From: Lysobacterales bacterium
GTDB lineage: Bacteria; Pseudomonadota; Gammaproteobacteria; Xanthomonadales; Xanthomonadaceae
Length of the DNA: 9,641 bases
NCBI GenBank assembly: GCA_020442545.1
Contig: JAGRJX010000159.1
Coordinates: 1 to 9,641, forward strand
Direction: 5' to 3'
Below the pieces are notes generated by a model, which did no database searches, was not told the DNA's origin, and saw nothing but the letters and a program-made list of their open reading frames with translations. Both the position numbers and the translations under genes were made by a program. Positions 1-5,054 of the stretch are shown one piece after another; position 1 is the stretch's first letter; each line of letters starts with the position of its first letter.

Positions 1-993
1 GGCTGGCTGATCCGCTACATGCACTCCACCGGTGCCAGCGCCTTCTTCATCGTGGTCTATCTGCACATGTTCCGCGGGCTGATCTACGGCAGCTACCAGA
101 AGCCGCGCGAGCTGGTCTGGGTGATCGGCATGGTCATCTACCTGGTGCTGATGGCCGAAGCCTTCATGGGCTACATCCTGCCCTGGGGCAACATGAGTTA
201 TCACGGCGCTGCGGTGATCATCAACCTGTTCGGTGCGATTCCGTGGGTCGGCGACGATCTGACGCAGTGGATCCGAGGGGATTTCGTCGTCGGCGAGGCC
301 ACGTTGAACCGCTTCTTTGCCCTGCACGTCATCGCCATGCCGTTGGTGCTGCTCCTGCTGGTGGTGTTGCATCTGGGCGCACTGCACGAGGTCGGTTCCA
401 ACAACCCGGACGGCGTGGATATCAAAAAGGGCCCGAAGGGCAACCGCTGGAGCGAAAAGGCACCGGCTGACGGCATTCCCTTCCATCCGTACTACACGGT
501 GAAGGACCTGTTCGGTGCCGGCTTCTTCCTGACCATCATCGCCTTCATCATCTTCTTTGCGCCCACCTTTGGCGGCCTGTTCCTGGAGCACGACAACTTC
601 ACGCCGGCCAACCCGTTGGCGACGCCGGAGCACATCAAGCCGGTGTGGTACTTCACGCCGTACTACGCGATGCTGCGTGCCATTCCTGGCAAGCTGCCCG
701 GGGCCATCGTGATGGGGGCGGCGGTGATGATCCTGTTCCTGATCCCGTGGCTGGACAAGAGTCCGGTACGTTCAATTCGCTATCGCGGCCTCCTCTCAAA
801 AGCGCTGATCGGCTTGTTTGCGATCGCCTTCGTGACGCTGGCCTGGCTCGGCATGCAGCCCGGCAGCACGGTGCAGACCTGGATGGCACGCGGCCTGACA
901 CTCTTTTACTTCGCCTTCTTCATCACCATGCCGATCTGGACACGCATCGACGCGACCAGGCCGGTGCCGGAACGGGTGACCACGCATGACTAA
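1..993 (+). CDS. petB: Cytochrome b of the cytochrome bc1 complex, 5'-truncated by the window edge
   Basis: Membrane subunit of ubiquinol:cytochrome c oxidoreductase, carrying hemes bL and bH and the Qo and Qi quinone sites. The frame is open from base 1, so the 330 codons here are the C-terminal part; an N-terminal stretch of roughly 70-90 residues is missing. Heme-ligand histidines appear in helix B (window residues 8 and 22, spacing 14) and in helix D (the His of ALHVIAMP and of VLHLGALH, spacing 15). The Qo motif is PVWY at window residues 214-217, the variant known from beta/gammaproteobacteria in place of PEWY. Several hydrophobic helices follow, up to the C-terminus. The cd1 segment reads WGNMSYHGA, with His where Trp is usual. 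The stop overlaps the petC start by 8 bp, so the genes are co-transcribed; petA (Rieske protein) is expected just upstream. Identification is secure. Confidence 0.97.
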   Translation, partial: GWLIRYMHSTGASAFFIVVYLHMFRGLIYGSYQKPRELVWVIGMVIYLVLMAEAFMGYILPWGNMSYHGAAVIINLFGAIPWVGDDLTQWIRGDFVVGEATLNRFFALHVIAMPLVLLLLVVLHLGALHEVGSNNPDGVDIKKGPKGNRWSEKAPADGIPFHPYYTVKDLFGAGFFLTIIAFIIFFAPTFGGLFLEHDNFTPANPLATPEHIKPVWYFTPYYAMLRAIPGKLPGAIVMGAAVMILFLIPWLDKSPVRSIRYRGLLSKALIGLFAIAFVTLAWLGMQPGSTVQTWMARGLTLFYFAFFITMPIWTRIDATRPVPERVTTHD

Positions 994-1726
994 GCGCAGC
1001 CTGCCGACGTTTTTCTCGCTTCTCCTTGCCCTGCTGCCTGTGGTCGCGGTGGCCAATGCGGGGGGTGGTCTGGAGCCGTCTTACGCCGATATCGGCAACC
1101 GGGCCTCGCTGCAGCGCGGTGCGGCCCTGTACATGAACTACTGCAGCGGCTGTCATTCGCTGCAGTACCAGCGCTATTCGCGCATGGCCGAGGATCTGGG
1201 GCTCAGCGAGGACCAGATGATGGCGAGCCTCAACTTCACCGGCACCAAGGCCGGTGAGACGATCAAGGTGGCCATGGATCCCGGCGATGCCGAAGCCTGG
1301 TTCGCCAAGACCCCGCCCGATCTGAGCCTGGTGGCTCGTTCGCGTGGCGCAGACTGGATCTTCGCGTATCTCAAGTCCTTCTACATCGACGAGACGCGCC
1401 CGCTGGGGTGGAACAACAAGCTGTTCCCCGGTGCCAGCATGCCGAATGTACTGTGGGAGCTGCAGGGCATCCAGCGCCCGGTCTATGGTCATGCCGAACA
1501 CGGCGCCCAGCCGCACCTGGAGAGTCTGGAACTGGCGTCGCCGGGCAGCCTTGACGCCGAGCAGTTCGACCGGGTGGCGCGCGACATCAGCGCTTTTCTG
1601 CTTTATGTGGGTGAGCCGGCGGCGATGAAGCGCGAGTCCGTCGGCGTCTGGGTTATCCTGTTCCTGGCATTCTTCACGTTCGTGGCCTGGCTGCTCAAGA
1701 AGGAGTTCTGGCGCGACGTGCATTGA
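986..1726 (+). CDS. petC: Cytochrome c1, heme c subunit of the bc1 complex
   Basis: Accepts electrons from the Rieske protein and passes them to soluble or membrane cytochrome c on the periplasmic side. The 246-residue product starts with a Sec signal peptide (basic MTKR, a hydrophobic core, probable cleavage after AVANA at residue 25). The heme c attachment motif CSGCH lies at residues 53-57 and PDLSL at 111-115. The probable sixth heme ligand is Met152 in PGASMPN. A single C-terminal membrane anchor spans about residues 219-237 and is followed by a short basic tail, KKEFWRDVH. Length is normal for a bacterial c1. The ATG sits inside the last codons of petB, so translation is probably coupled; only weak ribosome-binding sequence is visible (GGAA near 968). 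Start and identity are well supported by the signal peptide and heme motif. Confidence 0.97.
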   Translation: MTKRSLPTFFSLLLALLPVVAVANAGGGLEPSYADIGNRASLQRGAALYMNYCSGCHSLQYQRYSRMAEDLGLSEDQMMASLNFTGTKAGETIKVAMDPGDAEAWFAKTPPDLSLVARSRGADWIFAYLKSFYIDETRPLGWNNKLFPGASMPNVLWELQGIQRPVYGHAEHGAQPHLESLELASPGSLDAEQFDRVARDISAFLLYVGEPAAMKRESVGVWVILFLAFFTFVAWLLKKEFWRDVH

Positions 1727-1735
1727 TGCAACACG

Positions 1736-1766
1736 GCGGGTCGCCGTTTGCCAGACCGCGACCCGC
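1736..1766 (+). other. Inverted repeat (RNA hairpin) between petC and sspA
   Basis: A perfect 9-bp stem, GCGGGTCGC at 1736-1744 pairing with GCGACCCGC at 1758-1766, encloses a 13-nt loop. It lies 10 bp after the petC stop. No run of T follows, so it does not look like a standard intrinsic terminator. It may be a processing or stability element that sets sspAB expression apart from the pet genes. The structure is seen in the sequence; the role is inferred. Confidence 0.5.
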
Positions 1767-1785
1767 GCTGACCGGCACCACGGCA

Positions 1786-1791
1786 GGGGAG
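1786..1791 (+). promoter_or_regulatory. Ribosome binding site of sspA
   Basis: GGGGAG lies 10 nt upstream of the ATG at 1802. It is a clear purine-rich Shine-Dalgarno sequence and supports this start for sspA. Confidence 0.6.
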
Positions 1792-1801
1792 AACCGTATC
1801 C

Positions 1802-2434
1802 ATGGCAACCAATCCGCGTGTGCGCAATGCCCTGACGCTGTTTTCCGCACGAGACTGTGTGCTCAGTCATCGGGTCCGCCTGGTGCTGGCCGCCAAGGGC
1901 GTCAGCTACGACCTGATTCCGGTCGACCCCACCGATCCGCCGGAAGACCTGATCGACCTCAATCCCTACCACACCGTGCCGACGCTGGTGGATCGCGACC
2001 TGGTCCTGTATTCGGCGTCGGTGGTGACCGAGTACATCGACGAGCGCTATCCGCACCCGCCGCTCATGCCCGTTGACCCGCTGTCGCGGGCACGTCTGCG
2101 CCTGGCGATGCTGCGCCTGGAGCACGACTGGGTGCCGCATGTACAGGCCGTGCAATACGGCACGCGGACGCAGGCCGAGGCTGCCCGCAAGCGTCTGAAG
2201 GAACTGCTGCTGTCGTCCGTGCCGCTATTCAAGGCCTTCAAGTTCTTCCTGAATTCCGAAATGAGCCTGGCCGACTGCGCGCTGGCGCCGATCATCTGGC
2301 GGTTGCCCGCGCTGGGCGTGAAGCTGGATCGCGACATGAAACTGGTCGAGGACTATGGTCAGCGCATCTTCAACAATCCCGGCTTCGCTCGAAGCCTGAC
2401 TGCGGAAGAACGCGCACTGCGCGAGACGGACTGA
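1802..2434 (+). CDS. sspA: Stringent starvation protein A (GST-fold RNA polymerase-associated protein)
   Basis: SspA binds RNA polymerase and changes transcription under starvation and stress; in E. coli it also lowers H-NS levels. The 210-residue product has an N-terminal thioredoxin-like GST domain (about residues 10-85) with LNPYHTVPTLVD around the cis-proline at 60, followed by an all-helical GST C-domain. The SspA signature PHPP occupies residues 84-87, the same numbers as the functionally important surface patch of the E. coli protein. The usual Glu-Ser of the glutathione site is replaced by Ser71-Ala72 in LVLYSASVV, consistent with a non-enzymatic role. The gene follows petC by 75 bp and its stop overlaps the sspB start by one base. 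petABC-sspAB is a known order in proteobacteria. Identity is secure. Confidence 0.95.
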   Translation: MATNPRVRNALTLFSARDCVLSHRVRLVLAAKGVSYDLIPVDPTDPPEDLIDLNPYHTVPTLVDRDLVLYSASVVTEYIDERYPHPPLMPVDPLSRARLRLAMLRLEHDWVPHVQAVQYGTRTQAEAARKRLKELLLSSVPLFKAFKFFLNSEMSLADCALAPIIWRLPALGVKLDRDMKLVEDYGQRIFNNPGFARSLTAEERALRETD

Positions 2435-2856
2435 TGTCCGAAACACCCGTACCCATGACCTCGAATCGCCCGTACCTCATCCGGGCGATTTACGAGTGGA
2501 TCAGCGACAACGCCATGACGCCGTATCTGCTGGTTGACGCGACCGCCGATGGCGTCGTGGTGCCGCCGCAGGCGGTCAAGGAGGGTCGCGTGGTGCTCAA
2601 TGTTGCGCAGCGCGCGGTCGCGCGGCTTGAGCTCGGTAATGACTGGATCCGCTTCCAGGCGCGATTCTCGGGTCAGGCGTTTCCGGTGGAGGTGCCAATC
2701 AGCGCGGTGGCCGCCATCTACGCACAGGAAAGCGGTCAGGGCATGATGTTGCCGGCCGATGAGGATGACAGCACGGTGGCGCCGGATACTGACGGTGACG
2801 GTGACGACGACGGCAATGGCGGAAAGCGTCCGCCGCACCTGCGCGTCGTCAAGTAG
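2434..2856 (+). CDS. sspB: ClpXP protease specificity-enhancing factor SspB
   Basis: Adaptor that binds ssrA-tagged polypeptides and delivers them to the ClpXP protease in the cytoplasm. The 140-residue product has the dimeric substrate-binding domain at about residues 11-107 (NRPYLIRAIYEW, TPYLLVD, VVLNVAQRAV, the ISAVAAIYA segment). A very acidic flexible linker (about 108-129) follows, and the product ends in the ClpX-docking peptide LRVVK, as in E. coli SspB. The linker is shorter than in E. coli (whole protein 165 residues there) and includes DTDGDGDDDGNG, which resembles a calcium-binding loop but may only be an acidic spacer. The ATG shares its A with the sspA stop codon, indicating coupled translation; a second ATG at 2455 is possible but has no better ribosome site. 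Confidence 0.95.
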   Translation: MSETPVPMTSNRPYLIRAIYEWISDNAMTPYLLVDATADGVVVPPQAVKEGRVVLNVAQRAVARLELGNDWIRFQARFSGQAFPVEVPISAVAAIYAQESGQGMMLPADEDDSTVAPDTDGDGDDDGNGGKRPPHLRVVK

Positions 2857-2871
2857 CCGGCCAGTCCGGCT
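2855..2871 (+). terminator. Short hairpin at the end of sspB
   Basis: AGCCGG (2855-2860) and CCGGCT (2866-2871) form a perfect 6-bp stem with a 5-nt loop, starting inside the sspB stop codon. What follows is TGCGTCTTG, not a clean T-run, so this is at best a weak terminator for the pet-ssp transcript. It could also act on the convergent DUF3301 transcript. Confidence 0.3.
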
Positions 2872-2905
2872 TGCGTCTTGCACCAAGAATCCGGGCGTTT
2901 CGTTT

Positions 2906-3229
2906 TCACTCGAAATCGAGTTCGTCGCGCGGTTCCGGATTTTGCAGCCAGAGCAATTCGTTGCCGAGCATGGCCAGCGCCGCGCGTCGCCGGTCGCTGC
3001 CGCGCTGCGAATAGTCGAAGCGATAGCGCCGGCTGATTCGCAGGCGTCCGTCTGCGCTTCGGCCCAGGCCGATATGGTCGAGGCTCACGGTCTGGTCGAG
3101 CAGCTGCACGCCGCTGCGCTGGCAGGCCCTGGCGGCCAGCTGTCGGGCTCGTTCATGGGCATCGCGGGCACCACTCCACAAGGCAATCAGCAGCCCGACC
3201 AGCAGAAGAACGATCAGGGTTCCGGTCAT
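2906..3229 (-). CDS. DUF3301 family protein, small membrane-anchored protein of unknown function
   Basis: A 107-residue protein with an N-terminal membrane segment (about residues 3-19, TGTLIVLLLVGLLIALW) and a basic soluble domain. The order is a helix rich in Arg/Ala (GARDAHERARQLAARACQR), then GVQLLDQTVSLDHIGL, then a strand RRYRFDYS and a short tail. This pattern, especially the helix leading to GVQLLD-TV and the RRYRFDYS strand, matches what I recall of the DUF3301 family of gammaproteobacteria, which has no known function. The membrane segment suggests inner-membrane anchoring with most of the protein on one face; the side is not evident. It is convergent with sspB (49 bp gap) and divergent from the FHA gene. 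No good ribosome site is visible. Being a gene is likely; the family name is from recall. Confidence 0.8.
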   Translation of the reverse strand: MTGTLIVLLLVGLLIALWSGARDAHERARQLAARACQRSGVQLLDQTVSLDHIGLGRSADGRLRISRRYRFDYSQRGSDRRRAALAMLGNELLWLQNPEPRDELDFE

Positions 3230-3249
3230 TCGGGAAGTGTGATTTCCGA

Positions 3250-3271
3250 GCGGCGCATGCGCAAGCGCCGC
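3250..3271. repeat. Inverted repeat in the divergent DUF3301/FHA intergenic region
   Basis: GCGGCGC (3250-3256) and GCGCCGC (3265-3271) form a perfect 7-bp stem around an 8-nt loop. Overlapping it is a perfect 10-bp palindrome, GCGCATGCGC (3253-3262). It lies between the two divergent genes and could be a protein-binding site or a 5' leader structure of the DUF3301 transcript. Confidence 0.4.
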
Positions 3272-3279
3272 GATGGATT

Positions 3280-3308
3280 TTGCCGCGCCGCTCGCGGCAG
3301 CATATGAT
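3280..3308 (+). promoter_or_regulatory. Probable sigma70-type promoter of the FHA gene
   Basis: A -35 TTGCCG (3280-3285, 4 of 6 matches to TTGACA) and a -10 TATGAT (3303-3308, 5 of 6 to TATAAT) are separated by exactly 17 bp. The start site would fall near 3315, giving a leader of about 60 nt before the ATG at 3378. The promoter spacer is almost filled by an inverted repeat (3281-3299). It is the best promoter-like sequence I found in the window. Confidence 0.55.
3281..3299. repeat. Inverted repeat overlapping the -35 and spacer of the FHA promoter
   Basis: TGCCGCG (3281-3287) and CGCGGCA (3293-3299) are perfect 7-bp arms around CCGCT. The arms cover the -35 element and the promoter spacer, which is the position expected of an operator. 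No known regulator motif is recognised. Confidence 0.4.
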
Positions 3309-3320
3309 CGGCTGGAAGGG

Positions 3321-3337
3321 CCGACCGGGGAGGTCGG
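3321..3337 (+). other. Hairpin in the predicted leader of the FHA mRNA
   Basis: CCGACC (3321-3326) and GGTCGG (3332-3337) form a 6-bp stem with loop GGGGA, extendable in RNA by a G-U and a G-C pair. It would lie a few bases after the predicted transcription start. A 5' stabilising hairpin is one reading; no riboswitch family is recognised. Confidence 0.4.
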
Positions 3338-3361
3338 TCATACGGCAATCAGGACAACAAC

Positions 3362-3367
3362 AAGGGA
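3362..3367 (+). promoter_or_regulatory. Ribosome binding site that decides the FHA gene start
   Basis: AAGGGA lies 10 nt before the ATG at 3378. It supports that start over an in-frame ATG at 3273, which falls upstream of the predicted promoter and would add 35 residues unlike any FHA domain. Confidence 0.5.
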
Positions 3368-3377
3368 ACGCGGAAAC

Positions 3378-4166
3378 ATGAAGCTGCTTTTTCCGAACGG
3401 GGAACATTCGCAGATACTTCTGAGCGATGGGGTGAGCCGCGTTGGCAGCGATGCCGGCAATGAGGTGCAGCTCGCTCTTGATGGCATCCAGCCAAGTCAC
3501 GCGGAGATCGAGCTGGCCGCTGGCAGCATGCGCCTGCGGCCGCTGGGGGGCGCCAGGATCAGCGTCAACGGTACACCGGTTACCGGGGAAACCAGCGTCG
3601 GTGCCGGCGACCGGCTGGCATTTGCGGATGTTCAGGCCCGGGTGGTGGCGATCGAGCGCGCTTCATCGGCGCCGCCTCCTTCGAAGGCTGATGTGGATGA
3701 CACCGGTGCGACCAAGCTGCGCATGGCCTTGCCCAAGCTGATCCTGCGCGGCGTCTCGGGCGCTGCTTTCGGCAAGACTTTCCCGATTGCCAAGGAAATG
3801 ATCATCGGGCGCCAGCACGACTGCGACATTCCGATCGCTGCCGAAGAGATTTCCCGTCACCATGTCCGCATCAAGCCGGGCGCGGAAGGCCTGCTGGTCG
3901 AGGATCTTGGCTCCGCCAACGGCACTTACATCAACGGCAAGCGCGTGCAGCAGGGCCTGCTCAAGGCCGGCGACGAGCTCCGCCTGGACAGCATCCGCTT
4001 CATGCTGATCGCGCCGGGCATGGAAATTCCGCGCAGCGCCGACAAGCCAACCGCGCCATCCGCGTTGCGCCCGGAGAGTGCCGGAAGCAAGCTGCCGCTG
4101 GTGATTGGCGTTCTGCTTGCCCTGGTACTGGCTGCGGGTGCGGTTTGGTATTTCGCGCTGCGTTGA
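3378..4166 (+). CDS. Tandem FHA-domain protein with a C-terminal membrane anchor
   Basis: A 262-residue protein, probably a phosphothreonine-reading signalling or scaffold protein at the inner membrane. FHA1 (about residues 1-92) is degenerate: the usual GR is G23-S24 and the SRxH segment reads IQPSH, although NG (64-65) survives. A linker with DDTGATKL (107-114) follows. FHA2 (about 119-215) is canonical: G144-R145, S159-R160-H161-H162, N181-G182-T183 and N186-G187-K188. A Pro/Ala-rich stretch leads to one membrane helix near the end (about 240-260), leaving the FHA domains presumably in the cytoplasm as a tail-anchored protein. No Ser/Thr kinase, phosphatase or secretion gene is present in the window to suggest a partner. 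The gene is monocistronic, with its own promoter, and converges on nadC with a 6-bp gap. The exact role is unknown. Confidence 0.88.
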   Translation: MKLLFPNGEHSQILLSDGVSRVGSDAGNEVQLALDGIQPSHAEIELAAGSMRLRPLGGARISVNGTPVTGETSVGAGDRLAFADVQARVVAIERASSAPPPSKADVDDTGATKLRMALPKLILRGVSGAAFGKTFPIAKEMIIGRQHDCDIPIAAEEISRHHVRIKPGAEGLLVEDLGSANGTYINGKRVQQGLLKAGDELRLDSIRFMLIAPGMEIPRSADKPTAPSALRPESAGSKLPLVIGVLLALVLAAGAVWYFALR

Positions 4167-4172
4167 GGGCGC

Positions 4173-5054
4173 TCATGCGGCGACAGCGGCAACCCGCATC
4201 GACAGATCCACCGCGCGCACGTGCTTGGTGATGGCGCCAACCGAGATGTAGTCGACGCCGGTATCGGCAATGGCGCGAAGGCCGTCACGCTCGATGCCGC
4301 CGGACGCCTCCAGTTTCGCTCGTCCGCCGTTGATGCGAACGGCATCACGCAACTCGTCCAGGCTGAATTCGTCGAGCAGTACATGTGCGACGCCTGCGTC
4401 CAGCGCCTGGTGCAGCTCGTCCAGATTTTCGACCTCGCAGATCAGCAGTGTGTCCGGATGCCGGTCGGCAGCCTGCGTGACCGCAGCGGCAATGCTCCCG
4501 GCGGCGGCGATGTGGTTCTCCTTGAGCATGATGGCGTCGTAGAGCCCCATACGATGGTTTCGGCCACCGCCGGCGCGAACGGCGTATTTCTGCGCCAGCC
4601 GCAATCCCGGCAAGGTCTTGCGGGTGTCGAGGATCTGCGCCGTGCTTCCGTGAATCTGGGCCACGCAGGCCGCTGTTGAAGTTGCGGTCGCGGAAAGCGT
4701 CTGCAGGAAATTGAGTGCACAGCGTTCCGCGCTCACCAGTGCGCGTGCAGAGCCACGTAACCGGCATAGCACCTGGTCCGCTTGGACGGTGTCGCCTTCC
4801 GCAACCTGCCAGTCGATCGCAACTCCGGCCTCCACCTGATGGAAGCAGGCGTCAAACCAGGGTCGGCCAGCGATCACGGCGGTCTGGCGGGAGATCACTC
4901 GGGCCTCGACGCCGGTGTCGGCGGGCAACAGGTCGGCGCTGAGGTCGCCGCGGCCAATGTCCTCGGCCAGCGCTGCCGCGACGCAGGCGCGAATCTGGTC
5001 CGGTTCGGGCGCATGAAGCGCCAAGGCGCTCCGCGCGTCGCCGTCATTCGCCAT
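4173..5054 (-). CDS. nadC: Nicotinate-nucleotide pyrophosphorylase (carboxylating), quinolinate phosphoribosyltransferase
   Basis: Converts quinolinate and PRPP to nicotinate mononucleotide, CO2 and diphosphate in de novo NAD synthesis. From the chosen ATG the protein has 293 residues, normal for NadC. Type II phosphoribosyltransferase signatures are clear: EDIGRGDLS (31-39), SAERCALNFLQ (108-118), DTRKTLPGLR (143-152), KYAV-AGGG-NHRMGLYDA (156-174), KENH (178-181), EVEN (207-210), LLDEFS (226-231), EASGGI (249-254) and SVGAITKH (271-278). The start at 5054 overlaps the DUF1631 stop by 11 bp; an ATG at 5066 (297 residues) and a TTG at 5117 are alternatives, none with a strong ribosome site. 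Translational coupling to the upstream gene is likely. The other de novo NAD genes nadA and nadB are not adjacent. Confidence 0.96.
   Translation of the reverse strand: MANDGDARSALALHAPEPDQIRACVAAALAEDIGRGDLSADLLPADTGVEARVISRQTAVIAGRPWFDACFHQVEAGVAIDWQVAEGDTVQADQVLCRLRGSARALVSAERCALNFLQTLSATATSTAACVAQIHGSTAQILDTRKTLPGLRLAQKYAVRAGGGRNHRMGLYDAIMLKENHIAAAGSIAAAVTQAADRHPDTLLICEVENLDELHQALDAGVAHVLLDEFSLDELRDAVRINGGRAKLEASGGIERDGLRAIADTGVDYISVGAITKHVRAVDLSMRVAAVAA

Noticed and set aside
1748..1753. TTGCCA as a -35 element for a separate sspA promoter
   Set aside because: It falls in the hairpin loop and no -10-like hexamer occurs 15-19 bp downstream (ACCGGC at the 17-bp position).
923..2155. A 410-codon open frame on the minus strand opposite petC and sspA
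   Set aside because: It lies fully antisense to two clear genes, is rich in Arg/His/Gln as expected of a GC-rich shadow frame, and shows no domain pattern.
2759..3377. Plus-strand open frames across the DUF3301 gene and the FHA leader
   Set aside because: The sequence is antisense to DUF3301, and the extra 35 codons before the FHA ATG at 3378 overlap the predicted promoter and resemble no domain.
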